Shown piece after piece: positions 1 through 11,164 of a DNA stretch of 64,000 bases. A program made the translations under genes and the position numbers. Within the stretch, counting starts at the first letter, position 1. Each line of letters begins with the position of its first letter. The DNA is from Trichobilharzia regenti (Eukaryota > Platyhelminthes > Trematoda > Strigeidida > Schistosomatidae). Where the stretch lies: contig OX235267.1 in NCBI GenBank assembly GCA_944472135.2, forward strand, positions 17,157,452 to 17,221,451. Direction: 5' to 3'. The notes under the pieces were generated by a model. That model searched no databases, was not told the DNA's origin, and worked only from the letters and a program-made list of their open reading frames with translations.

Positions 1-112
1 CTATGGTCGGCCTGCGAATTTTGGGCTACCGATATCCACGCTGAAAATTCCACACTTGTACCAAAAATACAGTGTGGAATCAAGCTGTAATCAAAAAAAA
101 AAAAAATAAAAA
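1..112 (+). mobile_element. SINE-A1 fragment, 3' body and A-rich tail
   Basis: The window opens inside a tRNA-derived SINE. The visible part is the body that follows the tRNA-like head in other copies (compare 1418-1630 and 30630-30815): a stretch beginning TATGGTCGGCCTGCGAATTT, then GAATCAAGCTGTAATC, then an A-rich tail. The head lies off the left edge. It is non-coding. Confidence 0.8.
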
Positions 113-1415
113 ATCAATACCGAATCTCCGTTCCCAAGCTACTCTTAATGAGGTTGTTGGCATCTTTATCAGCTTTGTCTTCTCTATATTCAATTAAAGC
201 TCTATCGACATTGCTTCCCCTGCCAACATCTAGGATTTCTCCTACAGATCTTCGAGTATTTATGACCTTTGACATAAGTCGTCCACAAAATTCAAATCAT
301 TTAAAGTCCTCTTGTTGGTCCTGTTTTCCTGTCTCCCCAATCTGCCAAATGATGCAGTTCATTACGGTATGAAATGTGATAGTTGATAGAAGTCAGTCTT
401 ATCTTACTCTTGTTTTCACTTTGAAGGCTTCGGCAGGTTTTCCATGAATAATTATTTGACATGTGGTATGATCATATGACTGATGAAAGAGTCTGATAAA
501 GATTCGTTATAGGGCACTCTGTAGTGTTGAGTCTGTGTATAAATCACTTCGCTGTCACTGCTGCGTATATCTCTTCATTATACAAACGTCAGACTTGTAG
601 TGTCGAACCATCAATATCTTAACTGTGGAGAAGACAAATGCAAAGTTATTCTGCTTTTCATAGAAAAACTGTGTTATCCTGTCTTGTTCAATATAACTAG
701 AATAAACCCGTCCAGAATTGAAGTGATTACTTCACATTTCGTATTCTATAGTTCAATTGTCAAACATTTCTTCACTCTAAATGATCTATGAAAAAAAACG
801 TAGTTCACCGAAGAATCTATTTCTGGCGGTGAATTTATTTTCTTGAGTGTACATTCGCAAATATATATGGGTTATATTGTATGTATGTGCACATTAAGTT
901 TGTCAAACAAAAATACACTTGTTTATGGTTATTTTGAGCGAAGTAAATATAGCAGAGAATCAAGGAAGCTAATTCTCAAGACCGAAACACCGCAACATCA
1001 TTGTTCAAATTATTCAAGATTGCTCACTAAATGGTATCGAGACTGCGTCATAACACAGTTAATCCTTTTAATCTTTTCCTGCAAGATTGATATTTCTTTG
1101 CTCTGATGCTCATCTAAGTAACGTTTGATATGTTCAATGGTTATTTTGAATTCTGAAGACTCATTTGTTCATGGGAAGTGTGAATAACCATCCATAGATT
1201 TGTATTCCTGCTAAGAACTACTTAAGATTCTACTTTTAGAGTAAAGCAAATATTCTCTAAAACCGTGTATACACCACAAAAAGTGATCTTGAACATGGTG
1301 TTTTAGGATTCATTTTCTAGATGTCATCACGATATTACCAAAGGAACTTCAGATCTGGGGTAACGGGTGAATATATATTCTGTAAATGATATTCTTTTGA
1401 CTAGTAACCTCGTCG
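113..1415. other. No gene recognised
   Basis: AT-rich sequence with only short frames. Around 850-930 there is a weak match, in inverted orientation, to the region that precedes the PLE-associated hairpin module at 6000-6060. I see no splice-bounded coding frame or RNA gene. Confidence 0.4.
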
Positions 1416-1417
1416 GT

Positions 1418-1632
1418 GCGTCGGTGACACAGTGGTTAGGACTCTCGCCGACCATGCACATGGTCCGAGGCCCGATCCCCTGCCGACTCACACTGATATC
1501 TATGGTTGGCCTGCGAATTTCGGGCTACCGATATTCACGCTGAAAATTCCACACTTGTACCAAAAATACGGTGTAGAATCAAGCTGTAATCAAAAAAATA
1601 TAAATATAAAAAAATATAAAATAAATATAAAT
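1418..1632 (+). mobile_element. SINE-A1, near full length
   Basis: The tRNA-like head starts at GTGCGTCGGTGACACAGTGG (A-box region) and contains a degenerate B box near 1468-1480. It is followed by the family body and an A/T-rich tail of AAATATA units. Pol III transcription and mobilisation by a LINE reverse transcriptase is the usual model for such elements. Flanking duplications were not clear by eye. Confidence 0.8.
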
Positions 1633-1639
1633 TTTATCT

Positions 1640-2075
1640 AAAGAAGGATTAGTAAGTTTTGGGTGGAGTTACGTGATACAAAATCGTTCAAGAAAATTCC
1701 GTGTGTCAATGAAACTAGGTTAGTAACAAAGATGATGAGTCGTTGTTAAAAATGAGTTGCGTAATAATACGAATAGTTTGATGATTGAGTTGTACTCAGG
1801 ATGAACATAGAAACAAAATAGAGAGTATGAAATTACGTGAGAGTTTTAAATGAATACAAGAACTAGATGCAGTTAGGGAAACAAGCAAGCCATCGAAAAT
1901 CAAAAAGTTGTTGCCATGATAGTAGAAATGGTTGAGTAATTTTCTGTTATATATACACATCTCCGGTTTTTCTATGTGAATGACCAGTGCATCAGCGATA
2001 CAAAGAAGACAAGACCGTATTGCCTTTGGTAGGTTATTTTTGACGCTTTCATCTAATTAAGTAGACACGTAAAAC
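1640..2075 (-). mobile_element. PLE 3' end: endonuclease C-terminus and 3' UTR
   Basis: Read on the minus strand, 2075-1985 matches the last part of the PLE endonuclease (KNxLPKxxR region), and 1985-1640 matches the 3' UTR that follows the intact endonuclease frame at 5143-5664. The same block recurs at 9840-10310 (-). No open frame survives. Confidence 0.6.
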
Positions 2076-2439
2076 AATTAAAATCTTATCAGAGAGTCGA
2101 TTATAATATATTGAGCGTTCACGCACTTGTGTGTTTGTGTGTGTGTGATTATTATGTATATTCATATACAAATTCTATACATAATTTTCAGAAGAAATTT
2201 AATTCCAGATAAAAGAATGAAACGATATCTGTTTACTGCATAAATCATGTGATTATTTAGGCAGTATTCCTTGAAAAAATAATAATAATACAAACAGAAC
2301 ACAAAGCGTTCATTAATTTTGTTTACAGCATAAAGTAAATTAGAAACAAATATATTGAACGGGACAAATGATACACTTGATTCCGAGAATTTTTTCTAAT
2401 TGAGTAGATATAGAAATATGTATGGGAAGAGATCATCAT

Positions 2440-3420
2440 AGATAAAATTAAACACAGTTCAGCGAAAAGTCTGTTTTCAGAGGCGATACCATTCACTTAT
2501 CTGTACAATCACAATTACCACCAAAGTCAGTTGCTACAAATATTCAACAAGTGCCATCCACCAATAAAATTCACTCTGGAAATGGATTGCGAATCTAAAA
2601 TTCCCTTTCTTGATGTACAGCGAGCAACATGAACTGATGGAACCTTAAGATGACTGATCCATAGTAAACCCACTCGGAACAGTCGACTAACAAGTTTCTG
2701 CAATTGAGTATCTATCGAGTGTAAACGAAATCTGATTAAATCTCCTGCCACTCAGATCCGATTCATCTGCATTTCTGACACTCTGTAATTAGAAATGTAT
2801 CTTCTGAGAGAAAACTTCATCCAAAGTGGATACCCACCGAGATTCATCGACAAGAATATCCAACTAAAGGTCCAGAGGAACGAAACATCACTTGTTTCAA
2901 AAACGATACTTCACATGAATCTGGATTACAAGGGAGACTTAGATTGCGATACGCTCAAGAGAGGAATTTCAGCAACTTTCGGAAAAATATTCTCCACAGC
3001 AAAGCTAAGAGTAGTGTTCGCCAGTCAGTCGTCCATTGATCTGCAGAAGGCTTGAGGAAAAGACCTCGCATCTGGCCACTTCCATGTGCATATATCCGTT
3101 CACCTGCTGCTATGGAGCCAGCCAGATACATTGACCATTCGATGTGTATCATGCCAAGTAGGGATGAAGAAGACTATGATGCATGGCTGCAAACAGGTAA
3201 TAGTGGCCGTATACGGAGTGGGATGATCGAACATCTCGTCAACATTGACCATTCCATCTCAACAAACGTCTGCTGTTTAAAATTGATTTACAAAGTGAAG
3301 AATAACAATTGTGATTGTACAATTAAGTGAGTGAATTCGTCACTGAGAATAGCCTCTTCGCTGATCTACGTGTCTTGCTTTCACCGATGTCTGGATGAGG
3401 ATTATTCATGATTAGGTAAA
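2440..3420 (+). mobile_element. Degenerate PLE: RT C-terminal part, linker and GIY-YIG endonuclease
   Basis: The 2520-2620 frame gives a PLE RT block ending IPFLDV. A linker with GYPPRFIDKN follows at 2830-2860, then LHMNLDYKGDL, then a broken endonuclease at 3060-3300 (SMCIYPFTC-like, with stops and frameshifts). Immediately 3' (3310-3420) is the PLE-associated hairpin module; the usual 3' UTR between them is deleted. An opposite-strand copy of the module lies at 2455-2520. This is a pseudogene with no catalytic potential. Confidence 0.75.
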
Positions 3421-3600
3421 ACTTTTGAAAGATAATGTAGGGGATCTAATTACCTAAGATGACAAACGAATGGAACTGTGGTCTGATCATTTCAAACGAT
3501 TCATTGAGTTGATAACTACTTGAGACTTACCTGGATATACCATTAGTAGTTATACAACTACCAATGAACACCAACTCTTCGAAAATGTAGAATTTTTGGA

Positions 3601-3806
3601 TGTAGTAATTTTTTTATTTTTTTTTAATTTACAGCTTGATTCCACACTGTATTTTTGGTGCAAGTATGGAATTTTCAGCATGGATATCGGTGGTCCAAAT
3701 TTTGCAGGCCGACCATAGATATCAGGTGTGCGTCGGCGCGGGCTCGAACCCCGGACCATGTGCATGGTCGGCGAGCATTCTTACTACTGTGTCACCGACG
3801 CACAGT
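3601..3806 (-). mobile_element. SINE-A1, complete copy on minus strand
   Basis: The left end is a poly-T run (the 3' A tail on the minus strand), then the family body. The right end is the tRNA-like head with a good B box (GGTTCGAG-type, seen as CTCGAACCCCGG on +) and an A box ending at the GCGTCGGTG motif. There is no coding content. Confidence 0.85.
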
Positions 3807-3889
3807 AGATTTACTCAATCAAAAATAGGCTGCAGGATCCGGCAGAATTCCTCCTGAAGCACTCAGAACCAACCCAGAAATCATAGCAG

Positions 3890-4900
3890 ATATGTTCACG
3901 TAACTACGGTGAAAGAAGGGCTAACTTGTCAAGCTACCATAGAGTGATATAGGCCTTTGAATGAACTAGCGTGATATCAAGCTCCTATTCAACAAAAATT
4001 TAGCCATACCCTCCTAGAGAGACTGGAAGATGCTCTAGATACGAAACTGTACCTGAAGTAGCTGGATTAAGAAAAGGCTCGTCGTGTACGCATGCAATTG
4101 CAGTGCTATTCACGATCATCTGACAGAAGATAGAATGGTAACCAAATGCGTACCCTATCTTCATTGGCTATGAAAAAGCCTTTCACAGCGTTGACCATGA
4201 AGTAATTTCAAAACCGCCTCAATAGTACGGAAAGTATTCTCGCAAACTATTGCGAACCTTACCCAAAAGCTGCATAATGCTGCCATCTGTCCAGTAATTC
4301 ACCATCGAAAGTTCACTAACGCCTTTGAAGTACAGACAATAGTAAGAAAAGACTGCCTAGTATCACTGGATCATGCAACAGACTAAGATGGACAAGAAAG
4401 GAGGCATACCCTAGACTGAAGAAAGAACACTGGATGACCTAGATTTCATGAATAGGTAATGTCAAGAAGCTCGAAGATCTGCAGACAGAAACTAACAAAT
4501 AGGCAAAAGATGTAGCTGGCGAAGATAGGATGTCAAGTGAACAGAGAAGACAAACAGGTAATGAAGATATGCAACCAACAGCTTAACAGCAAGTGCCAAT
4601 CAATATCACTGGAGAAATTATAATGAAATCTCCCCTTCGCTTAGCTAACTAGTCACTAGTGTTTTAACTGTGGTCGGCACGGTTGAACTTGTCAAAGCCA
4701 GTCATGATAGGAAAGAAAAAACAGAACAAAACTAAGCTGAAATCAGTGTGAAAATCTACAGCACTCAGGATATGGAACAATGACACGATTTGAAACATAA
4801 ATGTCAAAGACTTGGTGAATGCGTGAAGAAAAGCATTTCTAGCACGCGACTCAACGCTTTCATTAACACATCACATTTTCAAAAACAATAAACAACAAGA
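3890..4900 (+). mobile_element. Degenerate LINE (RTE-like) reverse transcriptase fragment
   Basis: Six-frame reading gives blocks matching the better-preserved LINE copy at 13738-14985, including GYEKAFHSVDHEV (RT motif A, normally DFEKAFDSVDR) near 4165-4200, then FxVQTxVRxDC-like and DLDF blocks near 4330-4450. Stops and frameshifts are dense. This is an old, dead copy. Confidence 0.6.
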
Positions 4901-5039
4901 ATGTTAGGTTTAAGTAAAATTATTACTTAAACAACTAACTGAGGAAATTGGATGACTAATAATGAATTCAACTCAAAGAGTTTAAATCGAAAAAATTGTG
5001 ATGCAAGAAAATCACAGAAACAAAGCAGAGACGTTTAGT

Positions 5040-6000
5040 TAATAATGATTAATCACATAGAGGTAATAATGATAATGGGTAGCCACCAAGATTCGTAGAG
5101 TTAAACATCAAACAGAAAAACCAAAAGCAAGAGACACCATCCGTGCCAAAAAAGATACTTTATATGAACCTAGACTTCAAAGGAGACCTACTTAGTGACG
5201 TCCTCAGGAGAAGAATTTCCACCTCTTTAGGAAGAACTTTCCCTGCGGCAACACTAAGAATAGTGTTCTCCAGTCGCTCGCTGATCTGCAGAAACCCAAA
5301 GGACAAGATTCCGCACATGACCACTTCTATGTGTATATATCAGTTCACCTGTTGCTGTGGAGCCAGGTACATCGGTCGTTCAACGCGCATCCTGTCTAAA
5401 AGGGTCAAAGAACACTATCCAGCGTGGCTACAGAAAGGAAATAATGGCCATATAAGGAGTGCAATAATCGAACATCTCGTCAATACTGGTCATTCCATCT
5501 CAACAAACGCCTCCTTCAAAGTAATCTGCAAAGTGAAGAACAACCTTCCAAAGACAGTACGATTCCGTCTTCTTTGCATCGCAGAAGCCCTAGCCATCCA
5601 GTTGGTGGAACCAGAACTGTGCATACAAAAGAAAATTATCCAACCTCTTCTACTCGCATGGTAACTACTCCTTTGGTTTGACCTAACTTTTCTTTGTTTG
5701 TTTGATTTGACCTTACTTCTGTTTGTATGCTTATTTTTCTAACTTAAAACCCTTGTGTAATTCTGTATATTATTTTGTTTCCATGTACACCCTTTGAGCA
5801 CAACTCATTCATCAAACTATTCATGCCATTACGTAACTCTTATTTAACAATCATTTATGACAACTCATCACTTTTGTTACTATCCTCTTATATGAACATC
5901 CAATTCACCTGAACTTACTCCTCTTTAACAATCGTTTTTGACAACTCATCACTTTTGTTGCTATCCTCTTATCAACATCCAATTCATCTGAACTTACTAA
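5040..6000 (+). mobile_element. PLE 3' part: RT-endonuclease linker, GIY-YIG domain and 3' UTR
   Basis: The element's coding end is the open frame annotated separately at 5143-5664. Upstream, 5080-5142 encodes the PPRFVELN linker seen in other PLE copies here. Downstream, 5665-6000 is the 3' UTR also found inverted at 1640-1985 and 9840-10190; it contains an internal imperfect duplication (ACAACTCATCACTTTTGTT at 5860 and 5941). The hairpin module follows at 6040-6180. Confidence 0.75.
5143..5664 (+). CDS. PLE C-terminal fragment with GIY-YIG endonuclease, open frame
   Basis: A 173-residue open frame that ends at the natural PLE C-terminus (PELCIQKK, then LLLAW and stop). Residues 1-50 are the linker after the reverse transcriptase. 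CIYQFTC-x2-CG at 64-73 begins the domain, with IY and YIG (76-78) forming the GIY-YIG signature; R79/R82 and E90-H91 fit the catalytic Arg and Glu-His of PLE endonucleases. In complete elements this domain nicks target DNA for the RT. The RT core is missing, so this is a fragment, although the frame has no stop. The first Met is only the start of the open stretch. Confidence 0.75.
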   Translation: MPKKILYMNLDFKGDLLSDVLRRRISTSLGRTFPAATLRIVFSSRSLICRNPKDKIPHMTTSMCIYQFTCCCGARYIGRSTRILSKRVKEHYPAWLQKGNNGHIRSAIIEHLVNTGHSISTNASFKVICKVKNNLPKTVRFRLLCIAEALAIQLVEPELCIQKKIIQPLLLAW

Positions 6001-6387
6001 TTGTATTTTCGTTTGACAAATTTAATGTATACATACACACAAAATAACCATATATATTTGCGATTGTACAGCTATGAAAATGAATTCGCCAAAAAGAGAC
6101 TCTTCGCTGAACTACTTGTCTTCTGTCTACTAATGTTCGAATGGGAATTATTCATGAATAATGATAATGTTGAAATCTGTCCGTCTGTATTTTTTCAACA
6201 TAGAACTCTGCGCCGATATGCAGCAGTTCAGGTCTTCACACTGCATGTAGCACACAAAGCAAGAGAAGTAATGCAAAACAGAGACAGTAGACAGGGGTAT
6301 GATATAGAAGGAGTAGTAATAACAAAGAACAATACAGTTTCATTGCGAATTATAAGTCACAAGGATTGGATGCATCTGTGCGACTGA
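6001..6387 (+). other. Open frame over PLE-associated hairpin module (probably non-coding)
   Basis: A 128-codon open frame with no recognised domain. Its first half overlaps the repeated PLE module (ATTGTACAGC ... AGAGACTCTTC) found more than ten times in this window, so the frame is probably fortuitous. The second half (6190-6387) is unassigned. Confidence 0.5.
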
Positions 6388-6389
6388 GA

Positions 6390-6765
6390 ACGATTTTGAG
6401 CTATATCACTAATTGTCTCCAGCCATTGGCTTGTACCATCCTGAGGATTCCAACCAGGAAGTCGACACCTCTCAACATGCCTCGCTTAAACTAACTGTTG
6501 GGGATTTCATTGACTGGTGCTATATTTTAGTTTGGCCACTTCTGGCTCTTTCCCAGCTTGACCAATGTCAGCTAACATTGTCCATCGAGGAAGGCGATGG
6601 CCAGGCATACATGACACATATCCTATCCATCTCAGTTGATGTAATTTCACAGTCTCGTTTATTGGTTTCCACTCCAATTCACCCAGCACTTCACCGAAAC
6701 CCAACCTCAATATTGCTCACCTTATTATACCACTTTACACACGGGAGATAGAACGCAGGCACATT
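6390..6765 (-). mobile_element. LINE (RTE-like) C-terminal fragment
   Basis: On the minus strand 6710-6507 reads LRWIGYVSCMPGHRLPRW followed by MLADIGQ. This matches the RWLGHVLRMxxxRLPRR block typical of the C-terminus of RTE-type LINE proteins. The RT domain is absent, consistent with 5' truncation. Confidence 0.7.
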
Positions 6766-7040
6766 TGATCAAATAGAGGTAGTCTTTTCATGCTAAAATC
6801 GTCTGATAGCTACAGTTTCTGATCGCTACGCTAATAACTGTCTTATATTTATGTCTCCCACTTGAAATAATTTTAAAGTATGTTCTTTATATGTCTTGTC
6901 CTTATAATAACTTACGCCATTTTTTAAAGCAGCTGTTAGCGACTGATGGAAAGCCTTGAAATAAAGCACATCAGCTTAGTTTTATATCCTGTCCATATTG
7001 TTTATTCTTTCTATGTTTGAACTAAACAAGAGAAGTAGTT

Positions 7041-7076
<36 letters not shown>

Positions 7077-7400
7077 CAGTTTGCAAACAGTATTCACAGT
7101 GCATACACGACGATTATAAACGTGACGGAATAACATTTAAGCTGCTTAGGTAAATACTGAAACATTTTAGGTTATTTTGCCTACCTTAAGAAGATAAGTA
7201 TTCCCATAGTATTGACAGAATGTTTTACACTGAGGTGTGTGTGTGTGTGTGTGTGCGATTAACTCAACCGAATGACAGAGTTTTTAGTCAAAATGAGAAA
7301 ATTTTAAGGCAGCTAAAGATTTTTTTCATCATTGTATTCATTCATGTGATTAGACACACAGAAGATCATGAAACATCATTATAAATAAGATTTTATCTTG
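6765..7400. repeat. Simple repeats, no gene recognised
   Basis: Contains an (AAT)n tract at 7041-7075 and a (GT)n tract at about 7235-7255. The rest is AT-rich with no supported frame. Confidence 0.7.
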
Positions 7401-8000
7401 ATAAATCACACAGTGTTATTCAGTAATATTTAATAATGACCATGTTTCCAGCAGAAATTATTGCCACTCATAATCATATCAACTTACTCACACAACTTCC
7501 TGGCTTCATTTATATACATGAGTAAAAATTGATGATTAGACATATGAATAAAAATCAATATACGATAATGTACATTCAGAAATAATAATATGAGTGTTAT
7601 TGATCAATTACAATCAGATGGGAAATCAGATGAGTGTTATTACAGTCAAAATAAGTAACTTGTTAGAATGTTATGATGTACGTGAATTGAAATAGAATAC
7701 AATTTAAGATTATTTATTATCCTCCTCTGATTTGACTGACTGATGATGATAACAATATCTTTCAAATCTCTGATGTTTGCATTGAGTCGTTCCTATTACA
7801 CGTGTTTGGTGTAGACTCGCTGAACTAGGATTCAGTAATCAACCTCTCTCTCTCTCCATCTACCTATATTACTCCTTAGAATTTTGAATGTTGAAAACAT
7901 TCATTATTCAGCATGACTTATAGTTGAATTCACACTTTGATTGGACACTAGTCAGTAACTGCTGTTGTGTGTTTGTGTCTCTAGTCTTATCTTTGGGGCA
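7400..8000 (-). repeat. E-family repeat, broken copy
   Basis: Two blocks (7400-7525 and 7820-8000) match, on the minus strand, the ends of the E-family element best seen at 29585-29945 (+). Block one carries the terminal hairpin region (ATGATTATGAG ... GGAAAC), block two the other end with its TC-rich stretch. About 300 bp between them look unrelated. Confidence 0.5.
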
Positions 8001-8004
8001 GACT

Positions 8005-8240
8005 AAATTCTATCAGTCAAGTTCGCAATGTGGTCACCCTGCCACTAGATGGCTCGCCATCTCGGTGCTAGTGAATTGTTAGTATTAGATGGTAAACTGG
8101 CAAACGGCAGAAAGCCTTGAACCTAGGTTTCGTGCTAGTTGCCTTCAACCATCTAATACCAATAATTCACAGTGCACCGTGATGACAAGCCACCTAGTGG
8201 CATGGTGGCCACATTGCAAACTTGACTGATAGAATTCACT
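8005..8240. repeat. Foldback: about 90-bp inverted repeat
   Basis: The left arm (about 8005-8092, starting AATTCTATCAGTCAAGTT) and the right arm (about 8148-8237) are reverse complements with some mismatches, around a spacer of about 55 bp. The spacer (ACCTAGGTTTCGTGCTAGTT) and the start of the right arm also match the SINE-D body at 8490-8540, so this is probably an inverted duplicate of that family. Confidence 0.7.
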
Positions 8241-8334
8241 CTGCACCAAATAAAGAAATGTATACACATTACACTAGCTACCAACTAGTTTCCAATCAAT
8301 AGTATCCAATACAACCAGTTCTACAAGAAGTCAA

Positions 8335-8560
8335 TTGAGAGGTTGAATAGCTCATTGGTAACATTTCTCTCTCTCTTTAACAGCAAGCAGTGCTGAGTGA
8401 AGCGGGTTCGAATCTCAGAATGGACAAGGTGGTTTCAGATATACACCATCCTTCCTGACTGTTGAGTGCCAGCCAGCAGGAAACCTAGGTCACGTAAAGC
8501 TTCTTGTTGATTGCTTCCAACCATCTAATACCGAGAATTCACACTTTGTCTTGCATACCA
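8335..8560 (+). mobile_element. SINE-D: tRNA-headed short element
   Basis: The head reads GAGGTTGAATAGCTCATTGG (A-box region) and GGGTTCGAATCTC (good B box) at about 8405-8417, followed by a body with AAACCTAGGTCACG and CCAACCATCTAATACC. The body end is shared with the foldback at 8005-8240. A weaker head-like match is at 46645-46715. Confidence 0.55.
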
Positions 8561-9035
8561 CAAACAATACGTATATTCCCTAACTAAACCTTATTGACTA
8601 AATATTATGTGTGTATGTGTGTTACAGTGATTGTTATACTTGATTAAAAAGGACATGGTGTACAAATCCTAATTTAATTAAGATTAATTATGCTGGCACA
8701 AAACATTTTGATTGAAAATATGTTCAAACTTGTCTTAAAGGAAACAACAGCAATACAACGCTATTTAGAATGACCTGACAACATTTCGAATGCAAAATAT
8801 GCAAGATTTACGTATTATTTATTTATTGTACAATAAAACTGTTATTAATTAATTAAGTATGAACTAATGCGTCATATACAAAAGCAAGGTTAAATTATTT
8901 GAAGGTTAGATTTCAATAGAATTTCAGTTCATATTGTTATAGAGGTAGTTTATATTATCTATTTTATATTGTTTTATTATGTTTTATTCATTTTTGGAGA
9001 TATTAATGAAATCTAGGGCTTCTGAAACTCCAGCT
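8560..9035. other. No gene recognised
   Basis: AT-rich sequence without a supported frame, RNA gene or repeat match. Confidence 0.5.
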
Positions 9036-9039
9036 TTAA

Positions 9040-9240
9040 TAAATCCTCGACTGTAGTCATTTTAATCTGGATTCATTAGTTCCCACAAGCTTTCATTTTC
9101 TGGTTGTATGGTCGCCTCTCTGTCGTACTCAGAAGTCGATCTTATACCTTCTTGTCTGGGTTCCACTCAAGGGCTAGTCAACTTAAACGTCTCTATCCAT
9201 CTCCTTTTCCTTTCTTTAATATATAAAGGGTTGTTTGCTG
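9040..9240 (-). mobile_element. LINE 3' end fragment, minus strand
   Basis: On + it reads CACAAGCTTTCATTTTCTGG and then GGTTCCACTC. The same order of blocks occurs in the minus-strand LINE 3' end at 21070-21170. No frame survives. Confidence 0.5.
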
Positions 9241-9284
9241 GTTCATTGCTGGTATTCCTTGTTGATAAGTGACACATGTCTTAG

Positions 9285-9600
9285 CTCCACACTGAAGATC
9301 CAATGGCAAGAAAAAATAGTAGCAAGGCAACAGACCAACCAACAAATATACCGAAAAGATGGAGGTGTATGAGACTCATGCTCAGGAGTGACATCGCGTG
9401 GGAGACCATCAAATGGAACCCTCATAAGAAAGGATGAGTTAGAGGTCTGCGGGTCACATCGAGGAGATATTATGAGAAGGAGATTAGGGCTGATGAGCAA
9501 TCGTGAAGTCAGCTAACGGGGACTATAAAGAAAGGGGTGATAGTAGAGATGTGCTGTAGAAGCCCTCTGTTTCACGCTGTACTCAAGGGACTGATAATAA
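9285..9600 (+). mobile_element. LINE C-terminal fragment, plus strand
   Basis: One frame reads RWRCMRLMLRSDIAWETIKW, then a degraded RxTSRRYYEKEI block and finally LFHAVLKG. This follows the classic LINE C-terminal order RWxxIGHxLRR ... TWRRxLExE ... ALC(S)xxxxxG. It is oriented opposite to the neighbouring fragment at 9040-9240. Confidence 0.6.
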
Positions 9601-9719
9601 TGATAATTTCTGTCGATGGCAATCTAATCTTCAACCTGTGGCACCACCATACAGCTGTGGAGATTTCCTTTCTATATGTAGGAATATTTTACAAACTCAT
9701 AGACTGTTAATACAGTAAA

Positions 9720-10440
9720 GACCAGTAGTTCAGCGAATAGTCTCTTTCCGGCAATTTCATTTTCACAACTGTACAATCGCATTTACACATGGTTGTTTTG
9801 TACATGTGTGTACATTAAATTTCTCAAACAAAAATACAATTAGTAAGTTTTTGGCGGAGTTACGTAATACAAAATGCAAAAAATCTGAGGAGTTTGATGT
9901 CGATATAAGAGGGTCATAATGAAAGTGATGAGTTGTCACAAACGACTGTAAAGAAGAGTTACGTAATACCATGAATAATTTGATGAAACAGTTGTGCTCA
10001 GGGTGTACATGGAAACAAAATAACATAAGGAATTACGCAAGAGTTTTAAGTAGTTAGAAAAATAAGCATACAAACTATGTTTAAGCCAAATCAATAGAGT
10101 TGTTGCCATAAGAGTATGAGTGGCTGAATAATTGTTTTTTGTATGTATAGTTCTGGTCCTTCTCACTGAATGTCTAAGGCTTCTACAATGCAAAGAAGAC
10201 GGGGACGCGTATTGTCTTTGGTAGGTTGTTCTTCACTTTGTAGATTACTTTGAAGGAGGCGTTTGCTGAGATGGAATAACCAGTGGTGATGAGATCTTCG
10301 ATTATTGCACTCACATCCAAAATAACACATATATATTTGCGATTGTGCAGCTGTGGAAATGAATTCGCTGAATAGAGACTCTTCGCTGAACTATTAGTCT
10401 TCTTTCTATTAATGTTCGAATAGGGATTGTTTAAGATTGT
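9720..10440 (-). mobile_element. PLE 3' end with two flanking hairpin modules
   Basis: On the minus strand, 10310-10190 encodes SISANASFKVIYKVKNNLPK of the GIY-YIG domain, followed by the family 3' UTR (10190-9840) and a hairpin module at 9790-9725 (-). A plus-strand module sits at 10320-10440. The order endonuclease, UTR, module matches 5143-6180 in mirror image. There is no RT. Confidence 0.7.
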
Positions 10441-10449
10441 TATCATGTG

Positions 10450-11160
10450 AGCGTGGAAGTGGACTCTATCTTGAAAGTGTAATATCTATAAATCACATTC
10501 TCACAAGTCAAATGTAACACGTATTATTTTGTCATAAAATGGAGACGACTTATTCAGAAGAAGAAGAAAAGATGAAATTGAACATAGCAGAACAGTATCG
10601 AGAAACATCTTCTATTATTTCCAATTTAATGAAAGCACTAAAATTAAGAAATAACAATTTTGTTTTAACGGAGTTCACTTCAAAACAATTATTTTCTCTA
10701 CAATGTTTTTATAAATAATTCACTATTAGATTAATGAAGGCTTTCCGTTTCTCTGCGTGTTGAACTTATTTTCGACATTTTTCTGTGTACAAATACTTAC
10801 TGAAATAATAATAATAATGATAATTACTATTATTATTCTAATATCCCTTGTTATTACTGGTTCCGTACAGAAGTGTATCAGTTATTAGGTAATACTGTTT
10901 GTTTTGATGACAGTTAGAACCAGGAATAAGAGAAAATCACGTTTCCTTTTAATTTCTACATTATAATATGAGTGAATTTCAGAAACAAACATCTGGTTAA
11001 TTTTTCATTCTGTCGACAAAACAGTAACCTATACATTACTCGATTCGAATCTAGAGAGGAAGCGAATTTGTTTGTGATTGAAAACGTTAGTGGGAGACAA
11101 CGTATGAATGAGAGGAATTCCGCTCTACTAGTGATATATTTTATTCAAAAGAAGATTAAC
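10450..11160. other. No gene recognised
   Basis: Unassigned AT-rich sequence. The plus frame 10972-11304 runs into the LINE 3' end and shows no known motif. Confidence 0.5.
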
Positions 11161-11164
11161 AAGG

